From contig JAEZHZ010000039.1 in assembly GCA_023436745.1 (NCBI GenBank), forward strand, positions 1 through 18,989: a stretch of 18,989 nucleotides of DNA, read 5' to 3'. The position numbers were made by a program, and so were the translations under genes. Source of the stretch: Pseudomonadota bacterium. GTDB taxonomy: Bacteria; Pseudomonadota; Alphaproteobacteria; Rhizobiales; Devosiaceae. Position 1 is the first letter of the stretch. Every line of letters starts with the position of its first letter. The notes below the pieces were generated by a model, which was not told the DNA's origin, did not search any database, and saw nothing but the letters and a program-made list of their open reading frames with translations. Below, piece after piece: positions 7,661 through 14,149 of this stretch.

Positions 7661-7681
7661 GGAAACCTGAGGAATGTTTCC
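7661..7681 (-). promoter_or_regulatory. Hairpin in the oppA leader
   Basis: The arms GGAAAC (7661-7666) and GTTTCC (7676-7681) flank nine bases. On the mRNA the hairpin ends a few bases before the AAGGAGATG ribosome binding site. It may influence ribosome access or protect the 5' end. Confidence 0.35.
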
Positions 7682-7717
7682 CGATTGTCGGCTCGGGGTT
7701 GTCTTGAGGCCAAATGG

Positions 7718-7733
7718 TTGACCCAATGGTCAA
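7718..7733. promoter_or_regulatory. Inverted repeat, candidate operator of the opp operon
   Basis: TTGACC-CAAT-GGTCAA has perfect 6-bp arms around four bases, 77 bases before the oppA start. It lies just downstream of the proposed -10 box, where a bound repressor would block transcription. The matching regulator is not in the window as far as can be told. Confidence 0.4.
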
Positions 7734-7745
7734 GATTGCTGGACG

Positions 7746-7774
7746 GTATTACGCATTTCCGACCACTGACAAGC
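7746..7774 (-). promoter_or_regulatory. Candidate promoter of the opp operon
   Basis: On - there is TAATAC at 7751-7746 as the -10. Upstream is GCTTGT (7774-7769) at 17-base spacing, or TTGTCA (7772-7767) at 15 bases. Neither is ideal, so the position is tentative. Confidence 0.3.
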
Positions 7775-7776
7775 AA

Positions 7777-7792
7777 AACATGTAGGCATGTT
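7777..7792. promoter_or_regulatory. Second inverted repeat upstream of the opp promoter
   Basis: AACATG-TAGG-CATGTT has perfect 6-bp arms around four bases and lies directly upstream of the proposed -35 region. That is a usual place for an activator site. No regulator is known for it. Confidence 0.35.
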
Positions 7793-7814
7793 GCGTGTCT
7801 GCTGAATTTGTTAA

Positions 7815-7830
7815 CACCTCCGAAGGGGTG
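7815..7830 (-). other. Weak hairpin after the fad operon
   Basis: On - CACCCC-TTCG-GAGGTG forms a short stem with one mismatch and a TTCG loop, 54 bases after the small membrane protein gene. The following TTAACAAATT is only moderately T-rich. It is the best, but weak, candidate for the end of the fadE-to-small-protein transcript. Confidence 0.3.
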
Positions 7831-7883
7831 ACACGCCGCTGGGTACACCATTTCTTCCGATCTCACGATCCCGGAATTGTGTA

Positions 7884-8036
7884 CTATCCCACTGCTTGCT
7901 GAGCGAAATAAATCACCACGGCGACCAGCACCAAAATGGCAAAAGGCACCCAGCCGGGCAACGGGCCTCGCGGCTTTTTGTCCTTGGGGTCCGGCGCCTT
8001 TTCTATGCGCCGGAACTGTATGACATTGTCGCTCAC
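7884..8036 (-). CDS. Small single-pass membrane protein, unknown function
   Basis: Fifty residues starting at a GTG (8036-8034) that overlaps the thiolase TGA as GTGA, the same four-base coupling seen for the MerR gene in this window. The N-terminal half is polar and charged (SDNVIQFRRIEKAPDPKDKK). PRGPLPGWVPF leads into one hydrophobic helix (about 29-44, AILVLVAVVIYFA), and the protein ends QQAVG. By the positive-inside rule the basic N-terminus should stay in the cytoplasm. I do not recognise a named family. Its place as the last gene of the beta-oxidation operon suggests a link to the fatty acid enzymes or to the membrane-bound FadE, but this is inference. Codon-level similarity to neighbours was not measured. 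Confidence 0.7.
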   Translation of the reverse strand: MSDNVIQFRRIEKAPDPKDKKPRGPLPGWVPFAILVLVAVVIYFAQQAVG

Positions 8037-9319
8037 GCTTGCGCACTCTCGACGATCGCGGCCACGCCCATGCCGCCGGCGGTGCACACACTGATGAGCG
8101 CTCGCTTGCCCGGGTTGTCGGCAAGCAGCTTGGCCGTGAGCCCCAGGATGCGTGCGCCCGTCGCTGCAAACGGATGGCCATAGGCCAGGCTCGATCCGTG
8201 GACGTTGATCCTTGCCGGGTCGATGGCGCCCATCGGCGTCTCCCGTCCCAGCACCGTGCGGTTGTACTCGGGGTCGTTCCAGGCTTTCAGCGTCGACAGC
8301 ACCTGAGCGGCAAAGGCTTCGTGCAACTCGAAGAAGTCGATATCCTCGAAGCTCAGGCCCAGCCGTTGCAGCATCTCCGACACCGCGATCGTCGGCGCCA
8401 TGAGCAGCCCGTCGCCATGGGCGAAGTCATTGCCGGCCACCCGGCCCATGATGAGATAGGCTAGTACAGGTAGCCCACGCTCGCGCGCCCAGTCCTCGCT
8501 GGCGAGCAGCACTGCCGCCGCGCCGTCGGTCAGCGGCGTCGAGTTGCCGGCCGTGAGGGTGCCGCGGCCACTATCCCGGTCGAAGGCTGGTTTCAGCGAC
8601 GCCATCTTGTCGAGGCTGGCATCGGCACGGATGTTGTTGTCCCGCACCAGACCCGCATGCGGCACCACCAGATCGTCCTGGAAGCCCTCGTCATACGACC
8701 TGGCGGCGTTGCGGTGGCTGCGCACCGCGAGTTCGTCCTGCGCCTGGCGGGAGATGCCCCACTCCTTTGCCATCAACTCTGCATGCTGGCCCATGCTGAG
8801 GCCGGTACGCGGCTCATTCACCGATGGCGCAACCGGCGACAACTCACCGAAGCTGAACCCCTTGAAGGCCCGCAGCTTGTCGCGGGGAGTCTTGGCCTTG
8901 TTCATGTCCAGCAGACGGTGCTGGAATTTGTTGCCGAACACGATCGGACTGTCGGAGATGGAGTCGGCACCCACCGCAATGGCGCTGTCGATCTCACCCA
9001 TGGCGATTTTGGCCCCGAGATTCAACGCCGCCTGGAGACTCGAGCCACAAGCGATCTGCATGGTGGTGCCGGGTGTACGTGGCGACAGCCCGGCGTCAAG
9101 CAGCGCCTCCCGGGCGATGTTGAAGTCGCGCGAATGGTTGATCACCGCGCCGCCCATCACCTCGTCGATCTTCTCGCCCTTGAGGCCGAACTTGTCGGCG
9201 AGGCCGCTGATGGCAGCGGCCATCAGCGAGAGGTTCGTTTCATCCGAGTAGGCGGTATTGGCTCGTGCGAACGGGAGGCGAGCCGAACCAACGATTGCGA
9301 TCTTGCGAAGTTCAGCCAT
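8033..9319 (-). CDS. fadI: 3-Ketoacyl-CoA thiolase (FadI/acetyl-CoA acetyltransferase family)
   Basis: Cleaves 3-ketoacyl-CoA with CoA to acetyl-CoA and a chain two carbons shorter, the last step of beta-oxidation. It has 428 residues, as expected. The nucleophile Cys91 lies in QIACGSSLQA, His333 in ELHEAFAAQ, His382 in AYGHPFAATGAR, and the second active cysteine Cys412 in CTAGGMG. The wording HEAFA plus GHPFAATGAR is that of the FadI/mitochondrial beta-subunit branch rather than FadA or the PhaA biosynthetic thiolases. The start follows the fadJ stop by two bases with AAGGG ahead, and the end overlaps the small membrane protein gene. All catalytic residues are present. It probably forms a complex with the preceding FadJ-type protein, as known for this family. 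Confidence 0.93.
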   Translation of the reverse strand: MAELRKIAIVGSARLPFARANTAYSDETNLSLMAAAISGLADKFGLKGEKIDEVMGGAVINHSRDFNIAREALLDAGLSPRTPGTTMQIACGSSLQAALNLGAKIAMGEIDSAIAVGADSISDSPIVFGNKFQHRLLDMNKAKTPRDKLRAFKGFSFGELSPVAPSVNEPRTGLSMGQHAELMAKEWGISRQAQDELAVRSHRNAARSYDEGFQDDLVVPHAGLVRDNNIRADASLDKMASLKPAFDRDSGRGTLTAGNSTPLTDGAAAVLLASEDWARERGLPVLAYLIMGRVAGNDFAHGDGLLMAPTIAVSEMLQRLGLSFEDIDFFELHEAFAAQVLSTLKAWNDPEYNRTVLGRETPMGAIDPARINVHGSSLAYGHPFAATGARILGLTAKLLADNPGKRALISVCTAGGMGVAAIVESAQA

Positions 9320-9321
9320 GG

Positions 9322-11280
9322 TTAAGCCCTTCCATCCTTGCGTGCCTTGAGCGGTCCTCCGAGGAATGGCGCGAACCCCGTTCCGAGGATCACGCCGATG
9401 TCGGCGAGGTCGGCATTGGCGACGACGCCCTCCGCCACCACCACCTCCGTGGTATCGACCAGCGGCTTCACCAGTTCGCGGCCGAGCCCCGCGAGGTCGG
9501 TATGCGCCGGCGCCTCACCCTTCTGCGCCTTGCCGTCCACCCACTTGTAGAAGCCCTCGCCGGTCTTTCGTCCGAGTTTGCCTGCAGCAATCAGCTGCGC
9601 GAACTTGCTGCCGTCGGGCACCGGGTGACCGAGTTCGGTCGCAACCGATTTGCCCACGTCGAGACCCACTGTGTCCATCAGCTCGATGGGTCCCATGGGC
9701 ATGCGGACGGCGACGGCCGCGGCGTCCAGCAGCTCCTTGCTTTCGCCCCTCTCGACACGTTCCACCGCACCGAGCATGTAGGGCATGAGCACCCGGTTCA
9801 CGAGGAAGCCCGGTGCCGACTTGACGACTACCGGTGACTTGCCGATCGCCAGGGCAAATGCCGCACCGCGCGCAATCTCATCGTCCGAGTTGAAGCGCGA
9901 ACGGATCACCTCGACCAGAGGCAGCTGCGCCACCGGGTTGAAGAAGTGGAGCCCGATCAGCCGCGACGGTTCCTTCAGTGCCTCGGCAATACGTTCCAGT
10001 TCGATCGAGGAGGTGTTGGTGGCCATGATGGCCCCCTGCTTCAGCTTGCCTTCGAGTTCAGAGAAGATCGCCTGCTTGACGTCGAGCTTCTCGACGACTG
10101 CCTCGATCACCACATCCGCCCGCGCGGCACCGCGACCGGCCGGATCTGCCTCGAGCCGCATGACTGCCGCGTCGACCTGGTGCTTCTTCCGAAGGCGCTT
10201 CTTGAACAGCTTCTTGGCTCGGTCGAGCGCCGGCTGGATGCGCGCCATGTCGAGGTCCTGCAGCGTTACGCTCATGCCCCGCAGCGCGCACCAGGCAGCG
10301 ATGTCGCCGCCCATGACGCCCGCGCCGATCACATGCACACGCGCGAACCTGGCGCCTTTTGCGCCCTGCTTCTTCAGCCCCTCCGACAGGAAGAACACCC
10401 GCCTGAGGTTCGTCGCAGTGGGTGAGCCCATCAGCGGCACGAAGGCCTCGATCTCGCCCCGGATCATCGCACGCCAGTCGTCGCCGTGGGATTCGAACAG
10501 GTCTATGAGGGCATAGGGTGCAGGATAGTGCTCGCGCCGGACCTTCTTGGCGGTCTGCTCGCGCATCTTGCCGGCCAGGTAGCTCTTCATCGGCCCCATC
10601 GCCAGGACGCGCTTTGCAAACGGAGCCTCGTTCGAGCGCTTGTGCGTGAGCACCGCCTTGCGGGCCTCCCACCGCAGCATGTCCCGGTGCCGCACAAGCT
10701 TGTCGACCAGGTTCATGCTGCGCGCCTGCCGTGCACGAAGCATCTTGCCGGTCAGCATGATCTGCATCGCATCGACCGGCCCGGCCTGCCGGATGGACCG
10801 GCCCGTGCCCCCGAAGCCCGGAAAGATGCCGAGGTTGACCTCAGGGAAGCCGATCCGGGTCTTGTCGTCGTTGACGGCCACCCGGTAGTGGCAGGCGAGC
10901 GCCAGCTCCAGCCCGCCGCCGAGACAGAACCCGTGGATACCCGCGGCGACGGGGATCTTGAGGTTCTCGATGCGCTCGAACAGCGCATGGGTGCGCTTGA
11001 GCGCTTCCGGCAGCACGGAGAAGTCGCTCATGGCATCGAATTCGGAGACGTCCGCACCGGCAATGAAGCCGCTGTCCTTGCCGCTGAGCAGCACGACCCC
11101 GACCAGTTCACCGCTCTGACCCAGTTCCTCGAACCGGCCGACCAGGGACTCGAGCTCCATGATCGCTTCACGGCTGAGCGTGTTCACCGGTCCGGGCGAA
11201 TTGATGGTCAGCCAGCCGATGTTCTCCACATCGCGGCTGAAACTCCAGTGCTTGGTCTCCGGCATCTGCGGCTGGATCAT
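9322..11280 (-). CDS. fadJ: Bifunctional enoyl-CoA hydratase / 3-hydroxyacyl-CoA dehydrogenase (FadJ/FadB type)
   Basis: Carries out the two middle steps of beta-oxidation: hydration of trans-2-enoyl-CoA, then NAD-dependent oxidation to 3-ketoacyl-CoA. It has 652 residues, somewhat shorter than the 714-730 of E. coli FadJ/FadB. The hydratase domain (about 12-200) has the oxyanion motif IAGAD (73-77) and catalytic glutamates Glu125 (in CLGGGLELA) and Glu147 (in FPEVNLG). The dehydrogenase begins with a Rossmann motif VIGAGVMGG (317-325), then TNTSSI (421-426), catalytic His445 in GLHFFNP, and SAPGFLVNRV. A second, degenerate dehydrogenase C-domain follows and is probably trimmed at the end. 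The ATG at 11280 has GAGGGAG six bases ahead. It is paired with the FadI-type thiolase, hence FadJ rather than FadB. Confidence 0.93.
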   Translation of the reverse strand: MIQPQMPETKHWSFSRDVENIGWLTINSPGPVNTLSREAIMELESLVGRFEELGQSGELVGVVLLSGKDSGFIAGADVSEFDAMSDFSVLPEALKRTHALFERIENLKIPVAAGIHGFCLGGGLELALACHYRVAVNDDKTRIGFPEVNLGIFPGFGGTGRSIRQAGPVDAMQIMLTGKMLRARQARSMNLVDKLVRHRDMLRWEARKAVLTHKRSNEAPFAKRVLAMGPMKSYLAGKMREQTAKKVRREHYPAPYALIDLFESHGDDWRAMIRGEIEAFVPLMGSPTATNLRRVFFLSEGLKKQGAKGARFARVHVIGAGVMGGDIAAWCALRGMSVTLQDLDMARIQPALDRAKKLFKKRLRKKHQVDAAVMRLEADPAGRGAARADVVIEAVVEKLDVKQAIFSELEGKLKQGAIMATNTSSIELERIAEALKEPSRLIGLHFFNPVAQLPLVEVIRSRFNSDDEIARGAAFALAIGKSPVVVKSAPGFLVNRVLMPYMLGAVERVERGESKELLDAAAVAVRMPMGPIELMDTVGLDVGKSVATELGHPVPDGSKFAQLIAAGKLGRKTGEGFYKWVDGKAQKGEAPAHTDLAGLGRELVKPLVDTTEVVVAEGVVANADLADIGVILGTGFAPFLGGPLKARKDGRA

Positions 11281-11325
11281 GGTGTCTCCCTCGAGTTCTT
11301 CTTCTTGGTCGCTTGCCCTGTTCGA

Positions 11326-11347
11326 TGCGCCTCTGGGCGGAGGCGCA
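11326..11347 (-). other. Intercistronic hairpin between fadE and fadJ
   Basis: The perfect 8-bp arms TGCGCCTC (11326-11333) and GAGGCGCA (11340-11347) flank a 6-base loop in the 90-base gap. No T-tract follows on -. It probably marks an mRNA processing or protection point that lets fadE and the downstream genes be expressed at different levels. Confidence 0.55.
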
Positions 11348-11370
11348 CCGACCGCCGGGGATGGTGACCG

Positions 11371-13836
11371 TTACTCCGCGGCCTGGCGCTCGTTCGACCG
11401 GCCGAGGAGTTCGTCGGTGGTGAAATCGTCGACCCGCACTGCGCGTTCCGTCGCTTCGTCCGCCGCCCGCATGATGCCGGCCTCGTTGTCGTTCAACACG
11501 CCCGCGGCGACGGCATCGGCGATGGCGTCCCGGTCGAGGCGGCGCTCGATCACGCCACGGCGGGATGCCTTGATGAACCGGGTCTCGATCTCCTCTGCCT
11601 CAGTCACCTTGACGAAGGCATCCTCGAGCACGCCGGTGACGTCCTCGGGGTCGTTGGTGACGTAGACACCGGTGGTCATGCGGTCACGGAAGGCGCCGGG
11701 CTTCAACACGGCTTTTACCAACTGGTAGTTCGCATCGTCCGTGGCCGGGCGCGCGTGGCGGCCGAGCGGGAAGCAAAGCACCTTCATGGCGACACCGAAG
11801 AACCGGTTCGGGAAGTTGTCGAACACCTCCCCGAAGGTCTGCTCCATATGCGCAACCCGATCCTGGAGAATGGAATCCACCAGGTCCTTGTCCTCGGGCA
11901 GGCGCCCTTCGTCCTCGTAACGGCGCAGCGTGGCCGACATCAGGTAGAGGTCGCCCAGGATGTCCGCCATGCGTCCGGAGATCTTCTGTTTGGCCTTGAG
12001 CGAGCCACCCAGAACCACGGTGGTCCAGTCGGCCGTCAGCGCGAAGGCCTGCGAATAGCGGTGCAGCTTGCGGTACCAGTGCGCCGTCGGGCCGGTGTTC
12101 GGGCTCGACGCGAAGGCGCCGTTGGTCAGCCCGTGCACGAAGCTCGCGACGATGTTGCGCAACATGAACCGGGTGTGGCCGCCGAACGCCTCATCGAACT
12201 TCGCGAGCCCTTCGCGCCGGTTCTTGTTCTGCGCCGCCTGCACTTCCCGGAGGAGGTACGGATGCGCCCTCAGCACGCCCTGTGCGAAGGTCATCAGCGT
12301 ACGGGTGAGGATGTTGGCGCCCTCCACCGTGATCGCAACCGGCAGGGCCTGGTAGGCGCCGAACAGGTAGTTGGCGGGCCCGTCCTGGATGGCGCGGCCG
12401 CCCTGGATGTCGAAGGCGTCGTCCATGCTGTCCCGCATGGCTTCGGTGGTGGTGTACTTGAGGAGGCCCGCGATCACAGCCGGGCGCTGCCCCTCGTCGA
12501 CCATCGACGCCGTCAGTCGCCGTGCCGCCTCAAAGGTGTAGGCGCGCTTGACCATCTCGCCCAGCGGCTCGGCCACGCCCTCCATCAGCCCGACAGGAAT
12601 ACCGAACTGGCGGCGAACCCGTGCATAGGCGGAGGTCATGCGTAGCGTCTGCTTGATCGAGATCGAACCGATCGCCGGCAGGGAAATGGCGCGTCCGGTG
12701 GACAGGCACTCCATAAGCATCCGCCAGCCCTGGCCCGCATAGGCGGTGCCGCCGATCAGGAAGTCGATGGGAATGAAGACATCCTTGCCGCGCACCGGAC
12801 CGTTCATGAACGCCTGGCGCGCCGGATAGTGACGGCGACCGATGTCGAGGCCCGGATGCGTGTGCGGGATCAGCGCCAGAGTGATGCCGACATCCTCACC
12901 GCGGCCCAGCAGGTTGTCGGGGTCCTTGAGGATGAAGGCCAGGCCCACCAGGGTCGCGATCGGAGCCAGGGTGATATAGCGCTTGTCGAAGCTGAGGCGT
13001 ACGCCCAGTGTTTCCTTGCCTTCCCAGGTTCCCTTGGTCAGCACGCCGATGTCGCGCATGCCGCCGGCATCGGAGCCCGAATGGACCCCGGTCAAGGCAA
13101 AGCACGGCACTTCCTTGCCGGTCGCCAGGCGATGAAGGTACTTCTCCTTCTGCTCGGGCGTACCGTATTTCTCGAGCAATTCACCCGGCCCGAGCGAATT
13201 GGGCACCATGACGGTGATACCGGTCGCCACGGACCGGCTGGCGATCTTCGACACGATCATCGACTGTGCCTGGGCGGAGAAGCCCAGCCCGCCATGCTCC
13301 TTGGCGATGAGCATGCCGAGGAACCCCTTGTCCTTGAGAAACTGCCACAGCTCCGGCGACAGGTCGGCGCGATTGGCGCGAATATCCCAGTCGTCGATCA
13401 TCCGGCAGGCTTCTTCGGTGGGCCCATCGAGGAAGGCCTGCTCCTCGGGCGTTAGCGTCAGCGGCCGGATGGCATCGAGCTTGGTCCAGTCCGGACGGCC
13501 CGAAAACAGTTCGGCGTCCCAGCCCACGGTGCCTGCGTCCAGCGCCTCCTGCTCCGTCTTACTCACCCGCGGCAGGATGGATTTGACCGCGCCATAGATC
13601 GGCGGGAGGAACACGGCCCGGCGGATGGCCGTAACGCTGAGCAGCAGCATCACGATGCCCGGCAAGACAGCCAACACCAGCCCGAACCCGCCGTCGAACG
13701 ACAATCCGTCGCCCACATCGAACCGGCTCAGGAGCCCAATCACGAGAGCAGCGACGCCCCACTGCCAAAGCGGGCTCTCGCGCATGGCAAGGACGCCGAA
13801 AGCGATGAGACTGATGACGATAAGCGCGAGAGTCAC
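11371..13836 (-). CDS. fadE: Membrane-associated acyl-CoA dehydrogenase (FadE type)
   Basis: Performs the first oxidation of beta-oxidation, acyl-CoA to trans-2-enoyl-CoA, using FAD and passing electrons to an electron-transfer flavoprotein. It has 821 residues, the size of the long FadE class (E. coli 814). The N-terminus is hydrophobic: a helix at about 1-18, another stretch at 25-37 and a helix at 49-70, which should hold it to the inner membrane. The dehydrogenase core starts near 100 (GTVGWDAELFSG), with the substrate/FAD loop ALTGVHSGSDAG (247-258) and a FadE-specific C-terminal region. GTG at 13836 is chosen because a perfect AGGAGG lies eight bases ahead and the helix starts at once; a frame to 13875 would swallow that site. 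First gene of the leftward operon. Confidence 0.93.
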   Translation of the reverse strand: MTLALIVISLIAFGVLAMRESPLWQWGVAALVIGLLSRFDVGDGLSFDGGFGLVLAVLPGIVMLLLSVTAIRRAVFLPPIYGAVKSILPRVSKTEQEALDAGTVGWDAELFSGRPDWTKLDAIRPLTLTPEEQAFLDGPTEEACRMIDDWDIRANRADLSPELWQFLKDKGFLGMLIAKEHGGLGFSAQAQSMIVSKIASRSVATGITVMVPNSLGPGELLEKYGTPEQKEKYLHRLATGKEVPCFALTGVHSGSDAGGMRDIGVLTKGTWEGKETLGVRLSFDKRYITLAPIATLVGLAFILKDPDNLLGRGEDVGITLALIPHTHPGLDIGRRHYPARQAFMNGPVRGKDVFIPIDFLIGGTAYAGQGWRMLMECLSTGRAISLPAIGSISIKQTLRMTSAYARVRRQFGIPVGLMEGVAEPLGEMVKRAYTFEAARRLTASMVDEGQRPAVIAGLLKYTTTEAMRDSMDDAFDIQGGRAIQDGPANYLFGAYQALPVAITVEGANILTRTLMTFAQGVLRAHPYLLREVQAAQNKNRREGLAKFDEAFGGHTRFMLRNIVASFVHGLTNGAFASSPNTGPTAHWYRKLHRYSQAFALTADWTTVVLGGSLKAKQKISGRMADILGDLYLMSATLRRYEDEGRLPEDKDLVDSILQDRVAHMEQTFGEVFDNFPNRFFGVAMKVLCFPLGRHARPATDDANYQLVKAVLKPGAFRDRMTTGVYVTNDPEDVTGVLEDAFVKVTEAEEIETRFIKASRRGVIERRLDRDAIADAVAAGVLNDNEAGIMRAADEATERAVRVDDFTTDELLGRSNERQAAE

Positions 13837-13873
13837 GAACCTGTCCTCCTGGTTCCCGCGGCACCTGTGCCGC
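13837..13873 (-). promoter_or_regulatory. Two adjacent hairpins around the fadE ribosome binding site
   Basis: On - GCGGCAC-AG-GTGCCGC (13873-13858) forms a compact stem. It is followed by GAACC and GGTTC (13855-13851 and 13841-13837), whose 9-base loop carries the AGGAGG. The GTG start comes immediately after the second arm. The layout suggests translational control, or presentation of the ribosome site in a loop. Confidence 0.4.
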
Positions 13874-13965
13874 ATGATCCCTGACCACCCGTTATTGGGT
13901 TCGGCCGCTGAAGATCGGGCATCCGCGCCGGGATCATAGCGCGTCCATCCTAGACGGTTGACCCA

Positions 13966-13993
13966 AATTTAGCGTGCTTTACGTAAACGTCAA
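13966..13993 (-). promoter_or_regulatory. Predicted fadE operon promoter
   Basis: On - the -35 is TTGACG (13993-13988), the spacer 16 bases and the -10 TAAATT (13971-13966). The -35 and most of the spacer are inside the palindrome at 13978-13993. The predicted leader is about 120 bases long. Confidence 0.55.
13978..13993. promoter_or_regulatory. ACGT-type palindrome, candidate MerR operator 1
   Basis: TTTACGTAAACGTCAA is a 16-bp imperfect palindrome, six of eight position pairs complementary, and overlaps the fadE -35 box. It agrees with operator 2 at 13 of 16 positions (shared pattern TT-ACG-TAACGTCAA with variable bases at 3, 7 and 8). It resembles, from memory, the site of LiuR-type MerR regulators. 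Confidence 0.6.
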
Positions 13994-14063
13994 CCAAGGA
14001 CAGCAAACGTCTATGCTTCTGGCGCATTCCAGCCGGAGTGCCACGTGCCGCTCGGGCACCCGT

Positions 14064-14079
14064 TTGACGCTAACGTCAA
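14064..14079. promoter_or_regulatory. ACGT-type palindrome, candidate MerR operator 2
   Basis: TTGACGCTAACGTCAA is a 16-bp palindrome with seven of eight position pairs complementary. Its first six bases are the -35 box of the predicted fadD promoter. It starts 86 bases after the start of operator 1. Confidence 0.62.
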
Positions 14080-14092
14080 GCCGTGGGATAGT
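14064..14092 (+). promoter_or_regulatory. Predicted fadD-merR promoter
   Basis: The -35 is TTGACG (14064-14069), the spacer 17 bases and the -10 GATAGT (14087-14092). The palindrome covers the -35 and half of the spacer, a position suited to repression. The leader of about 50 bases carries a small hairpin (AGCCG-TGAA-CGGCT, 14122-14135) just before the GAGGAGG ribosome site. Confidence 0.55.
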
Positions 14093-14149
14093 TCTCGAAA
14101 CCGCCGGCGCGACAAGCGCCCAGCCGTGAACGGCTCGAGGAGGATAACC

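Noticed and set aside
6400..7707. Open frame of 435 codons on + across oppA
   Set aside because: It is antisense to a solute-binding protein with signal peptide and ribosome site, and has no recognisable motif or start signal.
7642..8181. Upstream extension of oppA to 717 residues
   Set aside because: The extension runs through the promoter region, the small membrane protein gene and the thiolase end. The signal peptide and strong ribosome site fix the start at 7641.
13837..13875. ATG start for FadE at 13875
   Set aside because: It would translate through a perfect AGGAGG and put 13 charged residues before the membrane helix. GTG at 13836 fits better.
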